DNA from: CAYLYM01 sp964387645
GTDB lineage: Bacteria; Calditrichota; Calditrichia; RBG-13-44-9
Assembly (NCBI GenBank): GCA_964387645.1
Contig: CAYLYM010000001.1
Coordinates: 1 to 64,000 of the forward strand
DNA length: 64,000 nucleotides
Reading direction: 5' to 3'
Numbering within the stretch: position 1 is the first letter of the stretch; every line of letters starts with the position of its first letter. Below are positions 28,991-38,384 of the stretch, piece after piece. The translations under genes and the position numbers were made by a program. Under the pieces are notes generated by a model. That model made no database searches, was not told where the DNA came from, and saw only the letters and a list, made by a program, of their open reading frames with translations.

Positions 28991-29470
28991 TCAACCTTTC
29001 GGTTTTTCTTCATCCAAAATTCTGCTATATTTATTACCAGTGATGACTTTTGTCAAACGTCCTACAGCACCACGTTTTTCAAATGTCCGACCCACACTCC
29101 AGGTTGCGACAATGCCCGACCAGCCGTACCAAAATTCTGCTGGTAATTCCAATGCTTTGCCTCCTAATAAGGGCACTAAACAGTAATTAAAGAAAATAAA
29201 AAATAGTCCTGCATAAACTACTGTAGGGCGGGCTCTTTTAGTGTAGTTATCTCCCTGAGCTAACTCTGCAGTCAAAATTCTTTCTTTAGCAAGCAACTCA
29301 GTACGAATTGTTTCCTCAATCTGAGCATCTCGTTTTTGAAGAAGCGCTTCTAATTCAATCTTAAACTTCTGTTTTTCTTCACCACTAAGATGAAATTTAT
29401 CAACCACTTTACTAACTTCTCCAATCACTGACCCTATACTTCCGCTAAAAACATTACTTAACCAACTCAT
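28991..29470 (-). CDS. Holin-like protein (GTA-type 3TM holin family)
   Basis: This 159-residue protein has an amphipathic start, a charged central coiled coil (about 28-75) and two strongly hydrophobic segments (about 84-103 and 112-127) around PTVVYAGLFFIFFNYCLVP and FWYGWSGIVATWSVGR. This arrangement and the GRTFEKRG tail match the holin family described for gene transfer agents. Holins form membrane holes that release murein hydrolases. The adjoining amidase lacks a signal peptide and could be the released enzyme. No capsid, tail, terminase or integrase genes occur nearby. Confidence 0.72.
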   Translation of the reverse strand: MSWLSNVFSGSIGSVIGEVSKVVDKFHLSGEEKQKFKIELEALLQKRDAQIEETIRTELLAKERILTAELAQGDNYTKRARPTVVYAGLFFIFFNYCLVPLLGGKALELPAEFWYGWSGIVATWSVGRTFEKRGAVGRLTKVITGNKYSRILDEEKPKG

Positions 29471-29838
29471 AATGATTTCTCCTCTATTTTTTTAAACAGG
29501 AAAACTTCTACTGAATAATGTTTTTATATTCACCGTTTGAATTTCTGATTATGTATTTCGCAATTTTTAATAGTGATTAAAAATTACCGGATCAATAACG
29601 AAATAACCAATCCATGTATGATAAAACCTATATGAAAAGAAAAACTTATTGAAATTATTCAGTTATCGAAAAATAAAAACAGGGTGTTTCTGGTATAAAA
29701 TTCTCATAAAACAATTCTACACAAAGAATGGAAATTAAAAACTCTTAAAATTTTAAAATTTTATTCTGATATCCGAAATAAAAAACATCTACCAATTTTC
29801 TTATTCAACATATTGGATAAACCGGTTTCAATGCATTT
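29471..29838. other. AT-rich intergenic region
   Basis: No coding frame and no clear terminator or promoter is visible between the aldo/keto-reductase-like gene and the holin-like gene. The stretch probably carries the promoter of the holin-amidase pair. Confidence 0.45.
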
Positions 29839-30633
29839 TCATTTATGAAGATAATCACCGATATTTCTCATATAAGTCAATTCTTCCTCGCCCATTGGAG
29901 ATTGATCAAGTACATTCAGGTTTTCTCTCATTTGAAGTAAATTTTTAGCTCCCATCATGCAAACATCAACATGCGGATTGGACAAAACAAAGCGATAACA
30001 ATCTGATGCAGCTGGCGGGATTTGTCCTTCGGGCATATTTTTTTCTTTTAAAAGTCGGCTCCATCTGGTTGCGGTGAAGGAAACTACGCCCGGTTTATTT
30101 TTTCCATCAAGGTAAGGGAAGGTTTCATTTTCGGCACCACGATTAGCGGCATTATAACGAATGTGGAAAATATCAAAGATTCCTTCTCTTTCAAGTTCCG
30201 GGAATAGCTTTCTTTCATGGCTGGTTAGCCCAATAAATCGTACCAGGCCCTTTTCTTTCAACCGTAAAGCCTCATCAATTAAACGCCGTTTGGGTCGCTT
30301 CGGGAAATAACCCAAAATGAGAACATCTGCATATTCGATTCCCAGTGATTTTAATCCTTTTAGATAAAAATATTTTGTCAGGTATGCCTCATGGGCATAG
30401 CTTAATATAGCAATTACCAGGTTGTCTCTTTCTCCTCTCCTGATAATATTTTTAATGGCCTTTTTCATCTCAACCGAGCGACCTTTAATAAAAGTTCCCC
30501 AGGTGAAATAGTTACAACCTTTCTCAAAGGCTTCTTCGAAAGCCAGGGCAGACGCACCAAAACTGGAAGAAATACCCAAACGGCCTACTATTAGACCACT
30601 CCTTCCCAGTATTCTTTTTTCACTTAAAGTCAT
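29839..30633 (-). CDS. Aldo/keto reductase-fold protein lacking the catalytic tetrad
   Basis: The 264-residue sequence is clearly of the aldo/keto reductase family: an N-terminal LGRSGLIVGRLGI strand, regular beta/alpha repeats, LKEKGLVRFIGLTSHER and the C-terminal MMGAKNLLQMREN region. However, the positions expected for the tetrad read Thr44 (for Asp), Ile49 (for Tyr), Leu77 (for Lys) and Gly108 (for His) when aligned with the usual motifs. Normal NADPH-dependent carbonyl reduction therefore looks impossible, and a different chemistry or a binding role is more likely. It is a single gene, 677 bases downstream of the nifJ stop. Confidence 0.8.
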   Translation of the reverse strand: MTLSEKRILGRSGLIVGRLGISSSFGASALAFEEAFEKGCNYFTWGTFIKGRSVEMKKAIKNIIRRGERDNLVIAILSYAHEAYLTKYFYLKGLKSLGIEYADVLILGYFPKRPKRRLIDEALRLKEKGLVRFIGLTSHERKLFPELEREGIFDIFHIRYNAANRGAENETFPYLDGKNKPGVVSFTATRWSRLLKEKNMPEGQIPPAASDCYRFVLSNPHVDVCMMGAKNLLQMRENLNVLDQSPMGEEELTYMRNIGDYLHK

Positions 30634-30763
30634 TTTTTTTCCTTGAGATTGTTTAAGTTTAATTAAAAAAGTGAATAGAAGTCAATAATTTATTTTATGT
30701 AAATTACTTTTTCTTTTTGAGAAAATAATTTCAGGATATTCGTTGAATTCGGAGGATGATATT
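30634..30763. other. Spacer with strong Shine-Dalgarno sequence at its end
   Basis: This AT-rich spacer follows the aldo/keto-reductase start. It ends with GGAGGA at about 30751-30756, 7 to 8 bases before an ATG. Nothing else is visible. Confidence 0.35.
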
Positions 30764-30859
30764 ATGGAATCATTTTTCAGATTGATTGAAAATATACTAA
30801 CTAGAAAACAACTTCTGGCTTTAAGGCAACCAGGGGTTTACAAATTGACAACATTTTAA
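30764..30859 (+). CDS. Possible 31-residue small protein
   Basis: A short frame starts with ATG at 30764 and ends with TAA at 30857-30859. It reads MESFFRLIENILTRK followed by a 16-residue tail. The case for translation is the excellent GGAGGA ribosome binding site at good spacing. The case against is its length and position opposite the end of a decayed gene. The product would be basic and partly amphipathic, and I do not recognise it. Confidence 0.3.
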   Translation: MESFFRLIENILTRKQLLALRQPGVYKLTTF

Positions 30860-31155
30860 AGACCAAAAATTATTTGAAACTCTGCAGTAATTAGCTCTCT
30901 AGAAAGCTACCGCATTTTTGATATATTGCACACGCATACTGTCTTTCATTTGTTCAATAGATTTATACTCTCCTTTCTTCAATCCATTCTTGAACGTCTT
31001 CCAGAATCTAATGAATCTTAGTAATTCCATCCTTCAAGAAGACTGAAGCAACAATAGCGTAACCCGCACTGACCACAATCATTTTGGTGATATATTTAGC
31101 GATGCAAATATTAATGGTCGTTGGCAGAATAGCTTCCACAATATATACTTCAGAA
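30855..31155 (-). pseudogene. Decayed C-terminal end of a dihydroorotate dehydrogenase-like gene
   Basis: Read on the minus strand, pieces match the C-terminus of the dihydroorotate dehydrogenase-like family that often accompanies nifJ: VYIVEAIL, then KMIVVSAGYAIVASVFLKDG, ILEDVQEWIEE, YKSIEQMKDSM and AF-stop-RANY. Family members have conserved counterparts such as VEDILKxIMAGA, ASVLLKxGI, EYESIEQMKGSMS and AFERANY. The reading is broken by a TAG at 31008-31010, a frameshift near 30962-30968 and another TAG at 30899-30901. The N-terminal two thirds are missing. It lies downstream of nifJ on the same strand, beyond the terminator. Confidence 0.75.
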
Positions 31156-31273
31156 AATAGCGGTGAAACCTAAAACCGAAGGTATTTTTCAACTTTAATC
31201 CAGGATAGATTTCTGATAAATATATAATTAACTTTCAATGATGGGTGTCTAACTTTCTATATAAAGCAAAAGG

Positions 31274-31301
31274 AAAAAGGGAGGAGGTATTCCCTCCTCC
31301 C
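31274..31301 (-). terminator. Rho-independent terminator of nifJ
   Basis: The inverted repeat GGGAGGAGG (31279-31287) and CCTCCTCCC (31293-31301) forms a perfect 9-base-pair GC-rich stem with a 5-base loop. On the minus strand it is followed by a run of five T (31274-31278). It begins 9 bases after the nifJ stop codon. Confidence 0.93.
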
Positions 31302-31310
31302 TCAATTATT

Positions 31311-34300
31311 CTATTGTTCCTGGACTTCCTGCACCTGAGCGGCGTAAATTTGTTCTAATCGTTCGTATAGTTTCCAGCGCTGATTTACTTCCTCCTGGGC
31401 TTTTTTCAGCAGCATCCGGGCACGCTCTGGCATGCTCTTGGTCAACATCTTGTAACGGGTTTCATTGTAAACATAATCTTCAAGCGGAATTTTAGGTGCT
31501 TTCGAATCCAGTCGGAAGGGATTTTCACCTCGTTTAGCGGCATCAGGATTAAATCTAAACAATGGCCAATAACCAGAATCTACCGCTAATTTTTGCTGCT
31601 TTAGTCCATATTTCATGTTAATACCATGTGCAATACAGTGTGAATAGGCAATGATTAACGAGGGTCCATCATATTTTTCGGCTTCTATCAGCGCCTTCAC
31701 TAATTGTGTATCATTAGCACCTAAAGCTACACGAGCGACATAAACATAACCATAACTTAGAGCCTGCAATGCCAGATCCTTCTTCGGTATTGGTTTACCA
31801 GCCGCAGCAAATTTTGCCACCCCACCTAAAGGTGTAGCTTTGGACATTTGACCACCTGTATTGGAGTAAACCTCGGTATCCAGTACTAATACGTTGACAT
31901 TTCTGCCCGATGCCAGAACATGGTCTAAACCACCATAACCAATATCATAGGCCCAGCCGTCTCCACCGATAATCCATACGCTCTTCTTTACCAGAAAATC
32001 AACCAGGCTGAGAAGCAGTTTAGCTTCATGAGAATCGATCTGTTGTAATTTTTCTTTTAGAATTTTCACACGCTCCCGCTGCTCATGAATTCCAGCTTCA
32101 TCAGACTGATCTGCTTCAATAATTTCTTTGACCAGGTTTTCCCCGATTTGGCTTGCCAATTTTTGCAGCAGTTCTTTCGCATGTTCATTTTGTTTGTCAA
32201 TTGTTAGACGAAATCCTAAACCAAATTCCGCATTATCCTCGAATAAAGAGTTCGACCAGGCTGGTCCACGTCCTTCTTCGTTAAAGGTCCAGGGTGTAGT
32301 CGGGAGGTTACCACCATAAATCGAAGAACAACCGGTAGCGTTTGCGACAATCATACGATCGCCGAATAACTGAGAAACAAGCTTTACATAAGGTGTTTCT
32401 CCACAGCCAGCGCAGGCACCGGAAAATTCAAATAGTGGCCGTAGAAATTGTGAACCTTTAACGGTATCAACTCGAATGGTTTTGCGATCGACTTCAGGCA
32501 GTTTTAAGAAGAAATTCCAATTCTCTCGCTCAGTTGCCCTCAACGGAATCTGTGGTTCCATATTCAAAGCTTTGAAGCCCTCTTTCTGTTTATTTTTAGC
32601 CGGACATACCTCTACACACAACTCGCACCCCGTGCAGTCTTCTGGTGCTACTTGAACGGTATACATAGTATTTTCCGGCCATTCTTTACCTCGAACTTTG
32701 ATTGCCTTGAAAGTATTAGGTGCATTTTTTAAATATTCCTCAGGATAAACCTTAATCCGAATCGCAGCATGTGGACATACCATTGCACATTTACCGCACT
32801 GGATACATACTTCTGGATCCCATACTGGAATTTCAAGAGCAATATTACGTTTTTCCCACTGAGTTGTGCCACTGGGAAAAGTCCCATCCACTGGAAATGC
32901 ACTTACCGGGAGTTCATCCCCTCGTCCTGCAATAATTTCTGCAGTAACTTTTTGTACAAATTCTGGAGCTTCGGGTGGCACCGGCGGTGGCAGCTCAATC
33001 GAACTGGTCGCTTTATCCGGCACTTTTACTTCATGCAGATTTTTCAACGTCTGATCAACTGCAGCAAAATTCATCTGGACTACATCTTCGCCTTTTTTGC
33101 CGTAAGTTTTCCGGATAGCATCTTTTATTGCCCCAATCGCTTCATCTTTAGGTAACACTCCAGAGATAGCAAAGAAACAAGTTTGCATTATAGTGTTAAT
33201 CCTTGAACCCATTCCGGTTTTTTTAGCCACGTCATAGGCATTTATCACGTAAAATTTCAATTTCTTCTCAATAATCTGTTCTTGTATTTTACGTGGAAGT
33301 TTATCCCATACTTCATCCGGACCATAAGGTGCATTAAGCAAGAATGTGGCACCGGGTACTGCATATTTAAGCATATCATATTTTTCAAGGAATACAAACT
33401 GGTGACAGGCCACAAAATTAGCCTTATTGATCAAATAAGTTGAATGAATGGGTTTTTTACCAAATCGCAAATGTGAAGTTGTGACTGCTCCGGCTTTTCT
33501 GGAATCGTAAACAAAATATCCCTGGGCAAAATAGTCTGTGCCTTCGCCAATAATTTTAATGGAATTTTTATTGGCACCTACTGTACCATCAGAACCTAAT
33601 CCCCAGAACATACCCCTGAAGACATCATCTGGTTCTGTCGAAAAATCAGGATCGTAATCAATACTGCTCTTCGTAACATCATCATAAATACCAACTGTAA
33701 AATGATTTTTAGGTTCATCCTTTTTCATTTCTTCAAACAGACCATTTACCATTGCCGGCGTGAATTCTTTAGAAGACAATCCATAACGTCCACCAATAAC
33801 CCGGGGTTTTTCATCAAAGGGTAATTCTCCAGCAGTCTCAGCTTCGTTAATAGCGGTATTCACATCGATATAAAGCGGTTCACCAGCAGCTCCTGGTTCT
33901 TTAGTACGATCTAAAGCAGCAATAATTTTAACTGTTTTGGGTAGAGCTTTCAGGAATGCTTTAACTGAGAATGGTCGATATAGTCTAACCTTTAGCACAC
34001 CTACTTTTTCTCCACGTTCAACCAGGTATTCAACTGTCTCATGTGCAGCTTCAGCACCTGATCCCATCAAAACGATCACACGCTCTGCTTCGGGATGACC
34101 TACATAATCAAACAGGTGATAATGGCGTCCGGTCAATTCAGCAAATTTATCCATTTGCTTTTGCACAATTTCCGGACAGGCAGCATAGTAGGGATTTACA
34201 GTCTCTCGTGCTTGAAAAAATACATCGGGATTCTGGGCCGTACCACGAATAAAGGGCCTATCGGGTGAAAGTGCCCGCTGCCGATGTGCAATCACCAGAT

Positions 34301-34892
34301 CATCATCAATCATGGCCCGCATGTCTTCCATGGTCAGTTGTTCAATTTTTTGAATTTCATGAGACGAGCGGAAACCATCGAAGAAATGGACAAATGGAAC
34401 ACGAGCTTCCAGGGTAGCGGCCTGCGCTATTAAAGCAAAATCATGTATCTCTTGAATGGAATTAGAGGCAAGAAGGGCAAAGCCAGTCGACCGGGTAGCC
34501 ATTACATCGCTGTGATCGCCAAAGATAGACAAAGCATGCGTCGCCACAGTACGAGCTGAAACATGGAAAACCGTAGGAGTTAGCTCTCCAGCAATTTTAA
34601 ACATGTTGGGAATCATTAATAATAAACCCTGTGAAGCTGTAAAGGTTGTGGTTAATGAACCGCTTTGTAATGCACCATGTACAGCACCTGCCGCACCACC
34701 TTCACTCTGCATTTCCACTACCGAAGGTACAGTGCCCCAGATATTTTTCTCTCCTACTGCTGACCACGCATCTGCCCACTCGCCCATCGGAGAAGATGGC
34801 GTAATGGGATAAATCGCAATTACTTCATTCACTTTATGGGCGACATATGCGGCAGCTTCGTTTCCATCAATGGTCACTTTTTTCCGCGGCAT
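31311..34892 (-). CDS. nifJ: Pyruvate:ferredoxin (flavodoxin) oxidoreductase, single-chain
   Basis: This enzyme oxidises pyruvate with coenzyme A to acetyl-CoA and CO2, reducing ferredoxin or flavodoxin, a central step of anaerobic metabolism. The 1193-residue single chain has the usual fused domains: the N-terminal pyrimidine-binding part (YPITPSSPMGE near residue 30), the gamma part, and a two-cluster ferredoxin insert (CIQCGKCAMVCP near 695 and CTGCELCVEVCP near 750). The C-terminal thiamine-diphosphate domain has CAGCGETPYVKL near 827 and GDGWAYDIGYGG near 980. AAAGGAG lies just before the ATG, a strong ribosome site. It is monocistronic at present and ends at a strong terminator. Confidence 0.97.
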   Translation of the reverse strand: MPRKKVTIDGNEAAAYVAHKVNEVIAIYPITPSSPMGEWADAWSAVGEKNIWGTVPSVVEMQSEGGAAGAVHGALQSGSLTTTFTASQGLLLMIPNMFKIAGELTPTVFHVSARTVATHALSIFGDHSDVMATRSTGFALLASNSIQEIHDFALIAQAATLEARVPFVHFFDGFRSSHEIQKIEQLTMEDMRAMIDDDLVIAHRQRALSPDRPFIRGTAQNPDVFFQARETVNPYYAACPEIVQKQMDKFAELTGRHYHLFDYVGHPEAERVIVLMGSGAEAAHETVEYLVERGEKVGVLKVRLYRPFSVKAFLKALPKTVKIIAALDRTKEPGAAGEPLYIDVNTAINEAETAGELPFDEKPRVIGGRYGLSSKEFTPAMVNGLFEEMKKDEPKNHFTVGIYDDVTKSSIDYDPDFSTEPDDVFRGMFWGLGSDGTVGANKNSIKIIGEGTDYFAQGYFVYDSRKAGAVTTSHLRFGKKPIHSTYLINKANFVACHQFVFLEKYDMLKYAVPGATFLLNAPYGPDEVWDKLPRKIQEQIIEKKLKFYVINAYDVAKKTGMGSRINTIMQTCFFAISGVLPKDEAIGAIKDAIRKTYGKKGEDVVQMNFAAVDQTLKNLHEVKVPDKATSSIELPPPVPPEAPEFVQKVTAEIIAGRGDELPVSAFPVDGTFPSGTTQWEKRNIALEIPVWDPEVCIQCGKCAMVCPHAAIRIKVYPEEYLKNAPNTFKAIKVRGKEWPENTMYTVQVAPEDCTGCELCVEVCPAKNKQKEGFKALNMEPQIPLRATERENWNFFLKLPEVDRKTIRVDTVKGSQFLRPLFEFSGACAGCGETPYVKLVSQLFGDRMIVANATGCSSIYGGNLPTTPWTFNEEGRGPAWSNSLFEDNAEFGLGFRLTIDKQNEHAKELLQKLASQIGENLVKEIIEADQSDEAGIHEQRERVKILKEKLQQIDSHEAKLLLSLVDFLVKKSVWIIGGDGWAYDIGYGGLDHVLASGRNVNVLVLDTEVYSNTGGQMSKATPLGGVAKFAAAGKPIPKKDLALQALSYGYVYVARVALGANDTQLVKALIEAEKYDGPSLIIAYSHCIAHGINMKYGLKQQKLAVDSGYWPLFRFNPDAAKRGENPFRLDSKAPKIPLEDYVYNETRYKMLTKSMPERARMLLKKAQEEVNQRWKLYERLEQIYAAQVQEVQEQ

Positions 34893-35441
34893 TTTGATCT
34901 CCTTTAAAATTATATTTAAAGATGAATTATTTAAATTTTTTATTCTCAGTTTTCCTCTTTACTAATATTATTGAATCCGATCTATCATTCCTGAAATTCG
35001 TTTTTAAACCATATTCACCTGAATAAACATTTTATTAAAATCATATAAAGTTATCTAATCAAGCTATGCTTTTCAACACAAAAATATTTTTATCACAAAA
35101 TTCACAGTATTTTATATTACATGCAAGCTTTATACCATGCAAATAACGACAAAGATAAGCTGAAAATATTGAAATTTTTTTTATAAATACTATTCAAAAT
35201 TTTCCAGAAAATTATTCATTCCAACATTTAAAAACTATTCAACCTATAAATAAAAATTTCACGATATCTTGATTCTATCATAAAAATTTTTTTCAATTTC
35301 TTCTTAAATTCTCCTGAGAGATGTTCAACTTAAATTATTAAAAAAGGATCAAAACGATCTTCTTGTAAAATATTCACGTCCTGATTTTTAGCTTCAAATT
35401 CATTTAAAGGACTGGAGAAAATATACTCCGGTATCTAATTT
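34893..35441. other. AT-rich intergenic region upstream of nifJ
   Basis: About 550 bases without a coding frame separate the ABC permease stop from nifJ. The nifJ promoter and ribosome site (AAAGGAG at its left edge) must lie here. No operator-like palindrome or RNA structure stands out. Confidence 0.5.
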
Positions 35442-36698
35442 TTAGCTATATCTTATCCATTTTATTATTTCTGGAACATTAGGTCGTTTGCCATACATTA
35501 ATATACCTACACGATAAATTCTGGCAGTTAACCATACAATAACAATAATCGTAAGTAGATTAATAACAAGAGATGTTAAAATCTCCCAGGCAGGTGGCAT
35601 AACCAGGCTTATTCTTAAAAACATGATCATGGGGGTGAAAAAGGGTAAAAACGAAAGGAGTCGCGCAATGTCTGTTGTTGGGTCTTTCATCACCATAAAA
35701 CTGGCCATAAATGGAATAATCACCAAAAAAGTTATTGGAGTAGATAATGATTGAGCATCTTGCATATCCGAACACATAGCGCCTACCGCAGTATAAAGGG
35801 TCGAAAAAGTAAAAAATCCCATAACAAAAAAAAGTACAAAATAAAAAAACGTCACTGGCGAAATGCTGACAAATTCTACAATATTCGGGGCAGAATTGAT
35901 TGCAATTAAAAATGTAATTAAGGCCATTACTGCCCAGATTAGATATTGAACCAAACCGGCTATTCCCACTCCAATCAATTTCCCCATCATTAATTGAAAA
36001 GAGTTCATGGAAGATAATAATACTTCTATAATTCTTGAAGTTTTTTCCTCGATCACACTGCGCATCATTTGCGAACCATACACAAGAATTGTCATATATA
36101 AAATAATCAGGAACGTCATCGAGGTGATATATTCCTGACTGAATCCTCTTTCTTTGGTAGTGCCTTTTTCAATTTTGATCGTACGTATATTGATTCTCCG
36201 GGTCAATTTTTTTACCATCTCAGGATCCAGACCAACGTTTTTTAATCGAATAGTAGTAAGTAGTTCTGAAATTCCATTCTGTAACTTCTGAATAAGATCA
36301 ATATTACTTACTGTTTTAGCATAATAGGTCAATGATCCACCATTCATGATGGTATCTGGAATGACCAGAATAGCATCCACCAGTCCTTTTTCAACATTCT
36401 GACGAAATATTTTTTCTCTTTGGTCAAATACCTCCGGATCAACTTTATTAAATAAAAAACGGGGTTGACCGTTTTTTAATGTATCCGGGAAAGCCTCAAT
36501 AATTTTATCTGCTAATTCTCTGGTATAATCAACAAGCAGGAAGGTCATGGGTTGCTCAGTGGAAAGGCTCATGAAATAAGCTGGAGCAAAGGTAATACCT
36601 ATAATAATAATGGGACCCAATAATGTTCCGATGATAAAACCCTTCGTTACCACTTTAGTCATGAATTCTCTTTTCAAAATTTTAAGCATTTTCTTCAT
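35442..36698 (-). CDS. ABC-2 type permease (NatB-like)
   Basis: This 418-residue membrane protein has one N-terminal helix, a large extracytoplasmic domain (about 40-215) and five to six C-terminal helices containing MMRSVIEEKTSRIIEVLLSS, the hallmark of NatB-like sodium or drug export permeases. It pairs with the ATPase gene directly upstream, overlapping it by 17 bases. I chose the ATG at 36698 because AAGGAG stands 6 to 7 bases before it; a start five codons earlier would place that site inside the coding region. The transported substrate is unknown. Confidence 0.88.
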   Translation of the reverse strand: MKKMLKILKREFMTKVVTKGFIIGTLLGPIIIIGITFAPAYFMSLSTEQPMTFLLVDYTRELADKIIEAFPDTLKNGQPRFLFNKVDPEVFDQREKIFRQNVEKGLVDAILVIPDTIMNGGSLTYYAKTVSNIDLIQKLQNGISELLTTIRLKNVGLDPEMVKKLTRRINIRTIKIEKGTTKERGFSQEYITSMTFLIILYMTILVYGSQMMRSVIEEKTSRIIEVLLSSMNSFQLMMGKLIGVGIAGLVQYLIWAVMALITFLIAINSAPNIVEFVSISPVTFFYFVLFFVMGFFTFSTLYTAVGAMCSDMQDAQSLSTPITFLVIIPFMASFMVMKDPTTDIARLLSFLPFFTPMIMFLRISLVMPPAWEILTSLVINLLTIIVIVWLTARIYRVGILMYGKRPNVPEIIKWIRYS

Positions 36699-37599
36699 GA
36701 TGTTCTCCTTCAACGATCTCGATGAAAATATCGTTTAGCGAAGTTTCTGCGGTTTCAAACCGTTTAACCTGAATGTCCTCAACGGCCAGTTTTCGAAAGA
36801 ATTCGGATGGTGAAGCATCCTCTGTCAATCGAATTTCCATATAATTGCCATAATCATTAACACTTTTCACTATTGGTATCTTAGATATAAATGATGCGTC
36901 GCCAGAATATTCCAGGAGAATCGCATTCCGACTGTATCGTTCTTTTATTTTCTGTAACGGTCCCTGAAGCACAACTTTTCCTTTGTTAATCAAACAGATA
37001 TCGTCACACAATTTTTCTGCTTGATCCATTAGATGGGTTGAAAGTATAATGGTTTTACCTTTAGATTTCATCTCCAATAAAATGTCTTTTAAAAATTTAG
37101 TATTGATTGGATCTAATCCAGAAAAGGGCTCATCCACGATAAGAAAATCTGGAGAATGTATAATTGTTCCAATAAACTGGACTTTCTGCTGCATTCCTTT
37201 ACTCAGATCCTGGATTTTATTATTAGCCCATTTACTGAGATCGAACCTCTCCAACCAATCGCTGGCCAAACGTCTTGCCCGAGCACCAGAAAGCCCTTTA
37301 ATTTCACCTAAAAACTGCAGGTGTTGGAGAAGCTTCATTTTTGGATATAATCCTCTTTCTTCTGGCAGATAGCCGATGCGATCCTTTAATTTTTCTGAAA
37401 ATGGCTTTCCTAATACTTCAATCTTACCTTTATCTGGAATGATAATATTCATAATCATGCGCATGGTGGTAGTTTTACCAGCACCATTAGGCCCTAATAA
37501 TCCGAATAATTTACCTTCTTCGATAGAAAAAGATACCTGGTCAACTGCCTTAAAATTGTCATAAGTCTTCGAGACTTCTACAACATTAAGAGCTTGCAT
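36682..37599 (-). CDS. ABC transporter ATP-binding protein (NatA-like)
   Basis: This 305-residue ATPase powers the neighbouring permease. Walker A is GLLGPNGAGKTTTMR (34-48), the signature is DLSKGMQQKVQF, Walker B is DFLIVDEPFSGLDP, and the switch His is in STHLMDQAEKL. The C-terminal extension after about 215 is typical of NatA and other ABC-2 exporters. It is translationally coupled with the permease gene through the 17-base overlap. Confidence 0.92.
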   Translation of the reverse strand: MQALNVVEVSKTYDNFKAVDQVSFSIEEGKLFGLLGPNGAGKTTTMRMIMNIIIPDKGKIEVLGKPFSEKLKDRIGYLPEERGLYPKMKLLQHLQFLGEIKGLSGARARRLASDWLERFDLSKWANNKIQDLSKGMQQKVQFIGTIIHSPDFLIVDEPFSGLDPINTKFLKDILLEMKSKGKTIILSTHLMDQAEKLCDDICLINKGKVVLQGPLQKIKERYSRNAILLEYSGDASFISKIPIVKSVNDYGNYMEIRLTEDASPSEFFRKLAVEDIQVKRFETAETSLNDIFIEIVEGEHHEENA

Positions 37600-38384
37600 T
37601 ATTTTTTCCTCATTTTTTTATAATTTGAATATCTCCAGGATATGCCAAAAACATAACATTTAATTTTAAAAATCATTTAAAAGAAAAAGAATCATTTTTT
37701 ATTACTCTAAAAATATGTCTGTTAAAGATTATTAAGATTTATCTTCAGTAATTTTAATGTAATAAATTTAATTTAAATTACATTTTTTTCAATAAAAAGA
37801 TAAACTTTTAATTCTAAAATCTGGATAAAGTTAAAAAAAACGAATTATATGGATAATAAGGAAACTATTGATAATCGTTAATTTTTAGCAATACTTTCTA
37901 TCAATCTTGAGATAACTTGAAATTCAACAGGATATACCGTGGAAATTGGAGAATAAATTTCGAGAGTATATGGTGAAGGTAACTCTTAACAAATGAAATT
38001 TGATGTGCTCGCTATCTAAAAGAAAATGTTCGCTAGAAATTTTCTCATAAGATAAATTACGCAGGTTACCCATCAGCATTTTCAGCACCCTCTCCACAAG
38101 TCTGCCATATCAGTCTCAAAAGCAATAAATTTTAAATATATGCTTGTACTCTTCGCCCTGGATGAGACATTAAAAAAGTGAATTCAAGAAGCCGCGATGT
38201 TAATAAAAATATTTGTTCATAAACTGAATTAAATAATCAATCTTTTATGATTAATTGACAAGTAGTTGAAGAATTTTTGTGATTATTTAAACAAAAACTT
38301 GATTAATTGATAAAAATGCTATTTTTTAAATCACTTTGAATTGTTAATTTTTATAAATATAATTTTATGTTTTTGGAGGAAAAA
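37600..38384. other. Long intergenic region with a possible gene remnant
   Basis: This stretch separates the divergent ABC exporter and aldehyde dehydrogenase genes. Most of it is AT-rich. A less AT-rich part (about 37920-38200) contains a 61-codon open minus-strand stretch (37924-38108) without ribosome site or recognisable product. It may be a gene remnant or chance. The right edge has GGAGG 5 bases before the aldehyde dehydrogenase ATG. Confidence 0.4.

Noticed and set aside
32769..33155. 128-codon plus-strand frame inside nifJ
   Set aside because: It is antisense to the well-conserved oxidoreductase; its open frame follows from the codon use of that gene.
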